Assembly: GCA_050010535.1 (NCBI GenBank)
Contig: JBEKKT010000001.1
Location: forward strand, 1-64,000
Source of the DNA: JAJRAG01 sp050010535
GTDB taxonomy: Archaea > Thermoplasmatota > Thermoplasmata > Methanomassiliicoccales > JACIVX01
Length of the DNA stretch: 64,000 bases
Direction: 5' to 3'
Shown here piece by piece: positions 9,331 through 17,546 of this stretch; the first letter of the stretch is position 1, and the number at the start of each line of letters is the position of its first letter. The notes under the pieces are model-generated. The model saw nothing but the letters and a program-made list of their open reading frames with translations, was not told where the DNA came from and ran no database searches. The translations under genes and the position numbers were made by a program.

Positions 9331-10103
9331 GTGACTCGGAACGAGTGGCGTAGCGAATGTTCGATTCTCAGGAAGCATATCAATCTGGCCGCATCTCCGA
9401 TCGGGATAACACTACTTGCCTCGGCAAGAGACCTCCTTGCTTTTCCGAGCGTGAAGCTCTTACGAAAACGGCACCGTGCCATATGGCGGCAATCGCGAGA
9501 TACTATAGAGAGGATGGGATAGTCGGCGCTTCCGCTGAGAGCATAGATTGCCTTCTGAGCCTGAGCTGCATCGGCCTGATCAAGACCCCCGCCCGCGTTG
9601 AAGAAGGAATCTTGAACCAACACTTCACCAGCGGGCCCGAGGCAGCCAGGAGACTCAACACTTCGATAGAGATGGCCGGCAATAAGGGCAAGAGATACGA
9701 CGGAGTCATCATAGGACCGCTGGACCTGATGCCGACCGACCCGCATGTCATCGCGATGTATGTCACACCGGCCCAAGCATTGAGACTGGTCATCGGGTTC
9801 GCCTACAGAGAAGGTGAAGCTATAACGGGCACGATCACGGGCCAGGGATCACTTTGCGCCTCGATAGCCAAGGTCATCGATAGAAATGAAGTTGTCGTTG
9901 ACATACCTTGCGCCGGGGACCGCGCCTATGGTTTCGTCCAGGAGCATGAACTCGTCGTGACCTATCCGGCGGGGAAGACCCAAGAGCTCATTGCAGGCTT
10001 GGAGGCGACGGAATCCATTGCCAGGCATCCGTTCAAGCTCTTCTTGAACTGGCCCGTCGTCATCTGGCCCGAATTCGAGCCGAGGAAGGGCGACCTTGGC
10101 TGA
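9331..10103 (+). pseudogene. DUF169 family protein, frameshifted
   Basis: Two overlapping frames together encode one DUF169 protein. Frame 1 (GTG at 9331) gives HINLAASPIGITLLAS...PSVKLLRK; frame 2 gives TAPCHMAAIARYYREDGIVG through to the stop at 10103. The change falls at an A4 run at 9465-9468; one extra A would make a continuous 257-aa protein. DUF169 proteins are of unknown function and often sit near corrinoid or methyl-transfer genes. A TATA-like element (9301-9309) stands about 25 bp before the GTG. It is either a recent single-base loss, a sequencing or assembly error, or recoding; I cannot tell which. An ATG at 9357 would give a spurious N-terminus. Confidence 0.72.
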
Positions 10104-10181
10104 AAGAAGTCTGCCCTCGTCCAATCGCTCTGGAGAGAATTTATATAGACGCGCGCCGCTCAGTCCGCAAGAGGAAGAAGG

Positions 10182-10487
10182 ATGGTACTGACACCACACA
10201 TGCGGCAAATGGGTGTGACACCGAACCTTTTGAAAACGACGAAACAGGTAGTGTGCCCGATGTGCGGGCACGAGTTCAGCCTGTTCCAGTCAAGGGCCAT
10301 TGCGTGCAGGGGGTGCAGGAGAGCCGCAACTAGCTGCGAGAATGCACGCTGCCCGAGATGCGACTTTGAGTTCCCGTTGACGCTGATGCATGTCAATAAC
10401 GCGCAGCGGCAAAGGGAGATCTCGACCTACATGAATAGCATCCTTGCCAACTACAACAGAAGCGTCGGCAAGAAAGGGACGCGCTAA
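10182..10487 (+). CDS. Small zinc-ribbon protein
   Basis: Protein of 101 aa with seven cysteines arranged as CPMC, a CRGC pair and a Cys spacing ending in CPRC, suggesting one or two zinc sites. The C-terminus is helical and basic (REISTYMNSILANYN). A clear TATA box, ATTTATATAG at 10139-10148, lies about 34 bp before the ATG. The stop overlaps the convergent radical SAM gene by four bases. No specific function can be assigned; a nucleic-acid or protein contact role is possible. Confidence 0.65.
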   Translation: MVLTPHMRQMGVTPNLLKTTKQVVCPMCGHEFSLFQSRAIACRGCRRAATSCENARCPRCDFEFPLTLMHVNNAQRQREISTYMNSILANYNRSVGKKGTR

Positions 10488-11854
10488 CCTTTCCGCCCGT
10501 ATTTTGCAAGCACTTCGTGCCGGTACAGGGTCTTCCCGTTCACGTTGTTGATGTTGAACAGACAGAATGGGATGAGCTTGCCGTCTGGCGTCACCGTGTG
10601 GATACAGCAGTTGCGAAGCCTTTCTGTTTCAACGTTCCACACGTCCTGGAACGGCATTGCTGAAACGGTCAAGTATTTGGTCTTCGCCCTCTCGATGAAG
10701 CCGAGCCATGTCCCGTCCAAATCGGCCTCACTGCTCGTTGAGATCGATTCCTCGATGTACCTCCAAAGATCGCAAATCTCCTTCCTGGTCTTCTTCGCGA
10801 CCTCCTTGGTGTCCCTGGGAGGTCCCATCGCTCTTGCTGTCAGGGGCAGGAGAGTGCCGTCCTCCATGAGGACCGACATCGACTTCGCGTCGCAATGGAC
10901 ATTCGCACAAGATGTGGGGATAAAGCTATCCACCCTGAGCTCGCCACCTGTTTGCTTCTCGATCTCCTTAAGAAGGTCCGGTAGAACGACTCGGTCTTCA
11001 TCCCCAGGTACCTTGGGATACCTACCGAAATAGGCGAGGGGCTGGAAATGGATTCCCTTCACTGTCGGAATCCATTTCTTGGCGAATTGGATAACGTCGC
11101 CGACCTGATGGAGATTAATGCCTGGCGCGACCACACATACGAGCGTCACACCCATCCCCACCTTCTTGCAGTTCTCGAGGGCTTTGACCTTCACGTCAAG
11201 GAGGTCCCTACCGCATGTCTTCTTGAAAACATCCCCTGTGACGCCGTCAAATGAGAAGTAAAGCGAGTCCACACCTGCCTCCTTAATCTTCTTGAGATAC
11301 TCAATGTCCTGACCGAGCCTTACGGCGTTCGTGTTCACCTCGATGTAATCGATGCCCATACTCTTGCCGAGCCTAACGATCTCTGGGAGATCGTCACGGA
11401 TAGTCGGCTCGCCGCCGGAGATCTGTACGGCGATAGGATGTTGAACGTAATCGAGGATCGTCTGGTACATCTTCTTGATCTCCTCGATGGTTGGGTGGAA
11501 GTTGTAGTGCTCATTTGCACTCGCAAAACACACTGGACACTTCAAGTTGCACTTGTTCGTGACCTCAAGCACAGCTAGGCAAGTATGCTGCTGGTGATCC
11601 GGACAAAGTCCGCAGATCTCCGGACAGGTGCCCTTGTTCTCGACAGCTATCTTCTGAGGCTTCGAAAACTCGCAGGCATATCGCTGCAGGTCCTTGTAAT
11701 CCTCTACCCCTCTCCAGATCAGGACTTTGAAGGTGCCGTGCTCGGGACAGGTCTTCACAAGAAATATGTTATCGTTCTCCGCGATCTTCTCAGCGGGTAT
11801 CGTCTTCAAGCACTGAGGACAAAGGCTCTCGGTCTGCCCGATCTTCTCGCTCAT
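10484..11854 (-). CDS. TrsS/Tes-like radical SAM protein
   Basis: Radical SAM enzyme of 456 aa. The N-terminus carries a zinc-type module (LCPQC, TCPEHGTF, then CPEICGLCPDHQQHTC), as in Tes (tetraether lipid synthase) and TrsS families. The 4Fe-4S/SAM motif is KCNLKCPVC (Cys102, 106, 109), followed by SGGEPTIRDDLPEI. A further Cys site is SCANVHCDA, and near the C-terminus RLRNCCIHTVTPDGKLIPFC. The FQPLAYFGRYPKVPGD stretch and this tail look closer to TrsS, a protein of unknown function, than to Tes. The ATG at 11854 has GGTGG upstream and is preferred to GTG 11863. Confidence 0.8.
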   Translation of the reverse strand: MSEKIGQTESLCPQCLKTIPAEKIAENDNIFLVKTCPEHGTFKVLIWRGVEDYKDLQRYACEFSKPQKIAVENKGTCPEICGLCPDHQQHTCLAVLEVTNKCNLKCPVCFASANEHYNFHPTIEEIKKMYQTILDYVQHPIAVQISGGEPTIRDDLPEIVRLGKSMGIDYIEVNTNAVRLGQDIEYLKKIKEAGVDSLYFSFDGVTGDVFKKTCGRDLLDVKVKALENCKKVGMGVTLVCVVAPGINLHQVGDVIQFAKKWIPTVKGIHFQPLAYFGRYPKVPGDEDRVVLPDLLKEIEKQTGGELRVDSFIPTSCANVHCDAKSMSVLMEDGTLLPLTARAMGPPRDTKEVAKKTRKEICDLWRYIEESISTSSEADLDGTWLGFIERAKTKYLTVSAMPFQDVWNVETERLRNCCIHTVTPDGKLIPFCLFNINNVNGKTLYRHEVLAKYGRKG

Positions 11855-11983
11855 GTCTTCCACCAGGATTATGCTGACGGAACGGAGTTATTGCTTTTCT
11901 ACTTTTCTGAGAAGAGGTCGCCGGCGTTCAAAGTTGCCAGGAATAGCTGACGCTGTTGGATGAATATGAAAAAGAGTTTAAGA

Positions 11984-11999
11984 GGCCGCAATCGCGGCC
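11984..11999 (-). terminator. Likely terminator after the methyltransferase unit
   Basis: GGCCGC-AATC-GCGGCC is a perfect 6-bp stem with a 4-base loop, 10 bp past the stop at 12010. On the minus strand it is followed within 12 bases by CTTTTTC. It would end the transcript of the two genes at 12010-13600. Confidence 0.5.
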
Positions 12000-12009
12000 C
12001 AAAATGTGC

Positions 12010-12471
12010 TTAAGCGCGCTTCTTTTCGAACAACCCTTCCGCAGCTGCGAGCGTCAAAGTTGCTAGGTATTCTTCCACCCAAGAGTCCTTGCACGTCGTG
12101 CAGACGACAGCGGGCCCGTTCCTCTTGACGGTCAGGTACTCCATCTCGACATGTCCGTACATGGCGGGTTGATTGCAGTGGACGCAGACGTAGTTGGTGG
12201 GGTCGGTTGCATTCATTATGCCACCGAGCTTCATCCTGTGGGAGTATGCAGTCACCAGCGTAGCGTGCTTGGTAACCATGCCGTTCGTCTCATAGACCGC
12301 ATATATTGTGACTTCCCCGATGCGTTTCTTTGCAATGAATTTTGAAGTTCCCTTGACCATGAGCTTCTTCTTCGATGACTCGGCGGTCTTAATCACGTCA
12401 TCGACGTCCGCTTCCTTGATACCTCTCTTGCCGAGCACTTCCTTCACATTGTCCGGGATCTTGATGTCCAT
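12010..12471 (-). CDS. Small Cys-pair protein (DUF7479/CLJU_RS11820-like)
   Basis: Protein of 153 aa. The first half (IPDNVKEVLGKRGIKEADV... then KKRIGEVTIYAVYE) is mixed alpha/beta. The second half has CVHC and CTTC pairs around GHVEMEYL, the pattern of a small redox or zinc domain found beside methyltransferase genes in anaerobes. The family link is from memory of the pattern and needs an HMM check. The ATG at 12471 has GAGGTGA about 5 bases upstream and starts 10 bp after the methyltransferase stop; a longer frame to 12507 would overlap that gene. Probably a partner of the upstream methyltransferase. Confidence 0.62.
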   Translation of the reverse strand: MDIKIPDNVKEVLGKRGIKEADVDDVIKTAESSKKKLMVKGTSKFIAKKRIGEVTIYAVYETNGMVTKHATLVTAYSHRMKLGGIMNATDPTNYVCVHCNQPAMYGHVEMEYLTVKRNGPAVVCTTCKDSWVEEYLATLTLAAAEGLFEKKRA

Positions 12472-12481
12472 TTCGTTCACC

Positions 12482-13600
12482 TCACCATGTCCCATACGTT
12501 CCGACATCCCTTGCCGCTTTTACCATCGCTAGGAGGTTGCCTGGAATCGTATACGGCGGAGTCTCGCAAGCAGTACCAAGTATGTAGCCCTTCTGGGTGT
12601 CGCGTCCTGCGAGGATCTGTGCCTTCGACTGTTCGTATACCACCTTGGGATTGGGGTTGATCATAAGCTTCGTGTCCACGGAACCCATGATCGTCGCTCT
12701 GTTCCCGAACTCCTGCTTCAGGAGCGATGACGGGAACACGTTTCTCCCCGAGTATCCAATGTGGATAACGGTAAACGGCGACCAGAACAGCGTGTCCTTG
12801 AACACCTTGTAGTCGGTCTGGTGGTTACCGCATAGGTGATAGAATAGCTGAGGTCCTGCCCCCCTTCTGAAGGACTGGTCGACATAGTACTTCATGTAGT
12901 CGGCCCCGAATGCCTTCACATCCTCATCGGAGAAGATGTCGTTGTTCGCAAGAACGGAACCGATGATCATCATCGCCATTCCGAACTTGTTCGCCGTCCC
13001 AACCGCACCGTTTATGGCCGTATCGGTGAACTTCTTGACCAACTTGTGTGCCGCTTCTCGTTCTGTGAAGGTCCACATTATGAAGTTCTCGGCGCCGCAC
13101 AGCTCGGCTGCTCCACCAACCAAGTCAAATCCGTATGCAATCGGAACCAACGTCATGGGGAGATTCTTCTGGACATACTCATACATCCTGATGAACTCGG
13201 GAAGAGTATGTCCCTTCATCAGCTCGTCCACATCGGGCACGTGGATGTTGTCCACTTGCCCGGGTTCCGTAATGATCGGACCTGTCGAGATCGGGGGCAG
13301 CGTGTCTTTGTACTGCAGTGTGAGTCCGAGCTCCCTTACCCACGGCAACGAGTAGAACCAGTGCGTCACTGGCAACAGGTCGTACAGGTGGGAAATATAC
13401 CCGACGCAGTGGATACCGAGCTCAGGCTTCTCGTAGAAGTCTCGAATCGTGAATCCGCATGCTACCGCAGCATGCGACAAAATTATTGGATCCACGTCGA
13501 TCCTGTCATGCGGTACATCGACAAACGGGGAGGCGAAGCGCTTCGTGGCATTTGCGTGCCACTTCGCATCCATTGCTGGAAATAGCTCTTCATAGCCCAT
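12482..13600 (-). CDS. URO-D family methyltransferase (MtaA/MtbA-like fold)
   Basis: Protein of 372 aa in the uroporphyrinogen decarboxylase superfamily, which in anaerobes is mostly zinc-dependent methyltransferases acting between methyl donors, corrinoid proteins and thiols. Candidate zinc ligands are YHLCGNHQ and a C-terminal Cys in GTACETPP. The arginine-rich N-terminus of true heme-pathway decarboxylases is absent and no heme genes are near. A TATA box (13631-13640) lies 31 bp upstream of the ATG. Which methyl donor or acceptor it uses is not visible, and no corrinoid protein gene adjoins it. Confidence 0.8.
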   Translation of the reverse strand: MGYEELFPAMDAKWHANATKRFASPFVDVPHDRIDVDPIILSHAAVACGFTIRDFYEKPELGIHCVGYISHLYDLLPVTHWFYSLPWVRELGLTLQYKDTLPPISTGPIITEPGQVDNIHVPDVDELMKGHTLPEFIRMYEYVQKNLPMTLVPIAYGFDLVGGAAELCGAENFIMWTFTEREAAHKLVKKFTDTAINGAVGTANKFGMAMMIIGSVLANNDIFSDEDVKAFGADYMKYYVDQSFRRGAGPQLFYHLCGNHQTDYKVFKDTLFWSPFTVIHIGYSGRNVFPSSLLKQEFGNRATIMGSVDTKLMINPNPKVVYEQSKAQILAGRDTQKGYILGTACETPPYTIPGNLLAMVKAARDVGTYGTW

Positions 13601-13630
13601 TGTTTATCCCCCGTTCCTAACTGTCGTTCG

Positions 13631-13640
13631 AAATATTTAA
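13631..13640 (-). promoter_or_regulatory. TATA box of the URO-D methyltransferase unit
   Basis: TTAAATATTT on the minus strand, 31-40 bp before the ATG at 13600. Confidence 0.55.
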
Positions 13641-13817
13641 GTGTTGTCTTCCATTCTTTGCAACATTGTTTCAACCCCGATTGTTAAGATGTGTTAATAG
13701 GAAACATTGTCTCTAAATTACTGCACATGACGGTACTAATGTTCAATAATCGACGTGAGACAGGGAAGAGGCGATTCGGAAAGCCGACTGTGGGAGATTT
13801 CCCAGTTGTCGCTGAGT

Positions 13818-13932
13818 GCGGGGGGAGGGATTTGAACCCTCGGACCCCTTCGGGACAGAATGTCTTCCGAAAGCCTATCCAAACGCATCCGTCTTAAGTC
13901 CTGCGCTTTTGGCCAAGCTTAGCTACCCCCGC
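13818..13932 (-). tRNA. tRNA-Leu (anticodon UAA) with an intron
   Basis: A type II tRNA on the minus strand: acceptor GCGGGGG pairs with CCCCCGC, T arm is GAGGG-TTCAAAT-CCCTC, and a long variable arm (TCCCGAAGGGGTCC) is present. The anticodon stem CAGGA pairs with TTCTG. The loop reads CTTAAG and is then interrupted by about 31 extra bases (13862-13892) before the last loop base. Anticodon TAA is at 13894-13896. No CCA is encoded. The intron sits at the usual 37/38 position and would be removed by the archaeal splicing endonuclease. Confidence 0.9.
13862..13892 (-). other. tRNA-Leu intron
   Basis: Boundaries (31 bases) are set by restoring a 7-base anticodon loop, placing the intron after position 37. 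I did not verify the bulge-helix-bulge fold, so each edge could move by a base or two. Confidence 0.7.
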
Positions 13933-13960
13933 GGAGACGCTGGATGACGATTGATAGAAG

Positions 13961-13970
13961 ACTATATCAT
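13961..13970 (-). promoter_or_regulatory. TATA box of tRNA-Leu
   Basis: ATGATATAGT on the minus strand, 29-38 bp before the mature 5' end, the normal spacing for an archaeal tRNA promoter. Confidence 0.5.
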
Positions 13971-14020
13971 GCTTTTGAGCCGGCGGCCAACTATTGCACC
14001 CAACCGAACCCCTTGGAGGT

Positions 14021-15346
14021 TCAGGTCGTCTTGAGTTTGCCGCCCAGTCCGTCCACGATCAGCTCTTCAAGGGTCGGATGACCTATCTCGCATAACTCGT
14101 ATCTGACCCTGACGATAGGCTTGTTGACCTTTATGACCCGGTGCAGATCCACAGGCGTCCCGGAAACCACCACGTCGCAATCCGACCTATTTATTGTGTC
14201 CTCCAACTCCTTCACCTGGTCATCCCCATAGCCCATTGCAGGAAGAAGCTTGCCTATGTGCCCGTATTTCCTGAGGGTCTCCGCGATCGAACCGACGGCA
14301 AAAGGACGGGGATCGATGATCTCGGCTGCGCCGAAGTCTTCTGCAGCTATCGTGCCAGCGCCGTATGCCATGCCACCGTGCGTCACGGTCGGACCGTCCT
14401 CCACGACAAGCACCCTCTTTCCCTTTATGTCATCCGGATTGTCGACGATTATCGGTGAAGCCGCTTCGATGACCGTCGCTCCAGGATTGATCCTCTTGAT
14501 GTTGTCCCTTACAGTGAGAATGTCTTGCCTGTCAGCAGTCTGAATCTTATTTATGATAATGACGTCTGCCATCCTGACGTTCGTCTCACCAGGGTGATAG
14601 GCCACCTCATGGCCGGGCCGATGGGGGTCAGCGATGACGATGTGGAGATCAGAGCGATAGAACGGAACGTCGTTGTTTCCTCCATCCCACACAATGACGT
14701 CCGCCTCCTTTTCCGCCTCCCTCAGTATGCTTTCGTAGTCCACGCCAGCATAGACGACTATACCCATATCGATCAACGGCTCGTACTCCTCCCGCTCCTC
14801 GATCGTGCATTCATTCCTGACTAGATCGTCATAGGTGGCGAAGCGCTGGACAGCTTGCTTCTTTAGATCACCGTAGGGCATGGGATGGCGAACGGCCACG
14901 ACGTCAAGACCCTTATTCCTCAGAATCGCGCAGATTTTCCTGGTTGTCTGGCTCTTCCCTGAACCCGTCCTGACAGCCCCGACGCTTATCACTGGAACGC
15001 TCGACCGCAGAACGATCTTCGAGTTGCCCATCAGTCTGAAGTCGGCGCCTAAGGCAAGTACCGCCGAGGCCTTATGCATAACATCAACGTGAGAGATGTC
15101 GCTGTACGCGAAGACGACTTGCTCGACATCGTTCTCCCTGATAAGACCAGCAAGTTCCGCTTCGGGGTATATCGGGATCCCATCGGGATAGAGCCTCCCG
15201 GCGAGTTCAGTGGGATATCTCCTGCCCTCAATGTTGGGAATCTGCGTTGCGGTGAAAGCGACAACCTCGTAGATTGGATTGTCCCTGAAATACGTGTTGA
15301 AGTTGTGGAAATCACGTCCTGCGGCCCCCATTATGATGACTCGCAT
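14021..15346 (-). CDS. Cyclic 2,3-diphosphoglycerate synthetase-type protein
   Basis: Protein of 441 aa of the COG2403 type. A Rossmann-like N-terminal part (RVIIMGAAGRDFHNFNTYFR) is followed by a P-loop ATP/GTP module, VISVGAVRTGSGKSQTTRK (about residue 118 on), a Walker-B-like VIVWDGGNND and an NKIQTAD base-recognition motif. The family includes cyclic 2,3-diphosphoglycerate synthetase of thermophilic methanogens, which makes an osmolyte and phosphagen, but many members lie in organisms without that solute, so the exact substrate is open. The ATG at 15346 fits the TATA-like GATATACAAT near 15383; GTG 15355 is less likely. Confidence 0.75.
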   Translation of the reverse strand: MRVIIMGAAGRDFHNFNTYFRDNPIYEVVAFTATQIPNIEGRRYPTELAGRLYPDGIPIYPEAELAGLIRENDVEQVVFAYSDISHVDVMHKASAVLALGADFRLMGNSKIVLRSSVPVISVGAVRTGSGKSQTTRKICAILRNKGLDVVAVRHPMPYGDLKKQAVQRFATYDDLVRNECTIEEREEYEPLIDMGIVVYAGVDYESILREAEKEADVIVWDGGNNDVPFYRSDLHIVIADPHRPGHEVAYHPGETNVRMADVIIINKIQTADRQDILTVRDNIKRINPGATVIEAASPIIVDNPDDIKGKRVLVVEDGPTVTHGGMAYGAGTIAAEDFGAAEIIDPRPFAVGSIAETLRKYGHIGKLLPAMGYGDDQVKELEDTINRSDCDVVVSGTPVDLHRVIKVNKPIVRVRYELCEIGHPTLEELIVDGLGGKLKTT

Positions 15347-15531
15347 CTTGTCCACTCGTCTGCCCCCGTGTCAATTGTAGGCGATTGTATATCTGGTTTC
15401 TGTGACGCTTGCTGGCAATTGACGTTCGAGAAAATGCGCATGCTACAACTTCGCACGGAATGAGACAGTCTGAAGGCCTCCAGTCAAGCTCCGAGCAAAG
15501 ATATGTGTACCTTCAGTTCCATTAAGACGCG

Positions 15532-15951
15532 ATGAGCTACCGGATACCTCCAGCAGATGTTCTGGCAGAGGCGATTACTGAGGCTCTTCTGGGGCGTCCT
15601 ATGGTCGTTTCTCAGCAAAAACTGACCGAAATGGTGCTCAAGAAGCTAAAGGAGAGGGATTCGAAATATACCGCCACAGAGGAACGGATAAGGAAACTCG
15701 CAATCTACCGCGACCTGGCGAAAATAGAAATCCATGCCAGAGAGGCGGACGAGAGAAGTCGGCACGGTCGATGCCCTGTCTGCTCCTCGAAAATGAAGAG
15801 AATCCAGAACGAAACCATATTCGGCGGCACCGTGACGCTCGGACATAAGTGCACGAAATGTCCGTATTGGACGGGTCTGAATCGAAGAATACCGGTTCGC
15901 TATGTTTTCCATGGAGACGATTATAAAGGTCCATCGCACAAGGAACCATGA
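15532..15951 (+). CDS. Winged-helix-like protein with C-terminal zinc ribbon
   Basis: Protein of 139 aa. Residues 1-70 look like a helical winged-helix fold (VSQQKLTEMVLKKLKERDSKYTATEERIRKLAIY), and residues 80-125 carry CPVC and CTKC pairs of a zinc ribbon, ending in a basic tail. Such archaeal proteins are often RNA- or DNA-binding, but I do not recognise a named family. It stands alone between divergent neighbours. Confidence 0.62.
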   Translation: MSYRIPPADVLAEAITEALLGRPMVVSQQKLTEMVLKKLKERDSKYTATEERIRKLAIYRDLAKIEIHAREADERSRHGRCPVCSSKMKRIQNETIFGGTVTLGHKCTKCPYWTGLNRRIPVRYVFHGDDYKGPSHKEP

Positions 15952-16020
15952 TCAGGCACTTCTGAGCCATCGGTGAGCTAAAAGTCCTCGTAAGACGCCT
16001 TGAGAACGACGCTCCCAACG

Positions 16021-16030
16021 ATTATATATC
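16021..16030 (+). promoter_or_regulatory. TATA box of cooT-like gene
   Basis: ATTATATATC lies 23-32 bp before the ATG at 16053, so the mRNA would be nearly leaderless. This supports the ATG over the TTG at 16044. Confidence 0.55.
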
Positions 16031-16052
16031 TAGGTGGTTCATTTTGCGAAAT

Positions 16053-16244
16053 ATGTGTGAGTCTGCCGTCTTCCTGGAAGAACGAGGAGAGACCCGTCAG
16101 ATTATGAAGGATGTCAGTAGGATCGTCATGGATGGGGATGACGCGACCTGCATTGACGTCGTCGGAGAACAGATGACACTCCAGGACGTGAGGTTGAAAG
16201 AAGCTAACCTGCTCAGTCGCGGAATCGTCTTTGTAAGGATCTGA
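16053..16244 (+). CDS. CooT-family nickel-binding protein
   Basis: Very small beta-rich protein (63 aa) starting MCESAVFL, the signature of the CooT family, in which Cys2 binds nickel. In Rhodospirillum, CooT helps insert nickel into CO dehydrogenase. The pattern MCES...DVSRIVMDGD...GEQMTLQDVRLKEANLL...GIVFVRI fits the whole family length. A nickel role would suit an organism with CODH/ACS, whose CFeSP subunits are encoded 2.6 kb downstream, but many CooT-like proteins have no proven function. Confidence 0.8.
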   Translation: MCESAVFLEERGETRQIMKDVSRIVMDGDDATCIDVVGEQMTLQDVRLKEANLLSRGIVFVRI

Positions 16245-16362
16245 GTGACCTTCGAGATTGCGGCCTCTAATTCGGCCAGACCCGAATCAATAAGTCCCCA
16301 GAGTGGGCAGAACGCCACCGAAGATGCAAGAAGAGAAAGAAAAGACGTTCGGGGACGAGAGA

Positions 16363-17145
16363 TCAGTCGCCTGTGAACTTTGGGTCCCTCTTCTCCAAGA
16401 ACGCTTTCATACCTTCCTTCTGGTCGTTTGTAGCAAAGCAGACGGCAAATCCTTTCGATTCTAAAGCCAGACCGGTCTCAAGGTCAACGTTCACACCTTC
16501 GTTTATGAGCTGTTTCGCCATCATCACGGCGACTTGAGCTCTAGAAGCGATCGTTCTGGCCATACCCCTTGCTTCCTCCATGAGCTTGTCCGCCGGCACG
16601 ACCTTGTTGACCAGCCCGATCCTGAGCGCCTCCTCCGCCGTTATCATGTCGCCGGTCATGATCAGCTCCTTCGCCTTCATCTTCCCCAGGAGTCGTACCA
16701 TTCTCTGGGTGCCCCCGAATCCGGGAGGTATGCCGATCTTCACCTCGGGCTGCCCGATCCTCGCCTTCTCGGAAGCGATCACGATGTCGCACGACATGAG
16801 CATCTCGCACCCACCGCCGAGCGCGTATCCATTCAGCGCCGCGATGACTGGCTTGGGGAATTTGTCGATGCCGAGGAAGACGGAATTGCCGAACTCCGAG
16901 AACGCCTTGGCCTTCTTCGGATCGAGGACTGCCATCTCGCCGATGTCCGCGCCAGCCACGAAAGCCTTGTCCCCGGCGCCGGTGATGATCACGACCTTTA
17001 CACTACTGTCGCACTCCAACTCCTTGAAACAGGCATCCAGCTCCACAAGCACGTCTGTCCTAAGAGCATTCAGTACCTTTGGTCTGTTTATCGTGACTAT
17101 CGCAATCTCCCCATCTCTATCCAGCAGAATGTGCTCATACACCAT
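16363..17145 (-). CDS. Enoyl-CoA hydratase / crotonase family protein
   Basis: Crotonase-fold enzyme of 260 aa that likely hydrates short-chain enoyl-CoA, for example crotonyl-CoA. The oxyanion-hole segment KAFVAGADIGEM is present, as are both catalytic glutamates in GGGCEMLMSCD and GQPEVKIG, followed by PGFGGTQRM. The start is the ATG at 17145, with GGAGG eight bases upstream; the frame runs open to 17388, but that extension is not homologous. No other beta-oxidation gene adjoins it. Confidence 0.9.
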   Translation of the reverse strand: MVYEHILLDRDGEIAIVTINRPKVLNALRTDVLVELDACFKELECDSSVKVVIITGAGDKAFVAGADIGEMAVLDPKKAKAFSEFGNSVFLGIDKFPKPVIAALNGYALGGGCEMLMSCDIVIASEKARIGQPEVKIGIPPGFGGTQRMVRLLGKMKAKELIMTGDMITAEEALRIGLVNKVVPADKLMEEARGMARTIASRAQVAVMMAKQLINEGVNVDLETGLALESKGFAVCFATNDQKEGMKAFLEKRDPKFTGD

Positions 17146-17546
17146 GTTCTGTCCTCCGTGCCGCCAATCCCTTTCCAGACATAAAGCCTTTTTCCGATTC
17201 AAGCCGTGACCGACGGAGTCCGGAATGACCTCATCCCCACCACCTCTGGCCAACAGGCTTGGGGTATCTATGAAAACAGAAGTTCTACACACCAGAGGAA
17301 GAAGCGAGGACGAAAGCGCCGGAGGCACGACGGAGGAAGCTCGCCAGTCAGAAGGGTGCTGAGACCCGAAGGCTAGCACTCGTAGCAATGCTCACCACGG
17401 CGACTCAAGACAACATTCTAGACTCCCTCCCTCATTCCTGTTTGCGCGAAAGAGCGACTAGATAGTGCATCGCCTAGGACGAAGTCGGGGGGGCGGACTA
17501 AGACAATCTTTATCATTCGTTATCACATTGAACCGTCGGGCTGAGG
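17146..17546. other. Intergenic region between divergent genes
   Basis: About 400 bp without a convincing gene. It holds the promoter of the crotonase gene at the left and, at 17507-17516 (TCTTTATCAT), a TATA-like box for the ACT gene. I looked for RNase P RNA and SRP RNA signatures on both strands and saw none. Confidence 0.5.

Noticed and set aside
12482..13600. Heme-pathway uroporphyrinogen decarboxylase (hemE)
   Set aside because: The conserved N-terminal Arg motif is missing, zinc-type HxC residues are present and no heme genes adjoin.
17146..17388. Extended N-terminus of the crotonase
   Set aside because: Not similar to crotonases; a good GGAGG site and the normal start lie at 17145.
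17146..17546. RNase P or SRP RNA in this gap
   Set aside because: None of the conserved core motifs of either RNA could be found on either strand.
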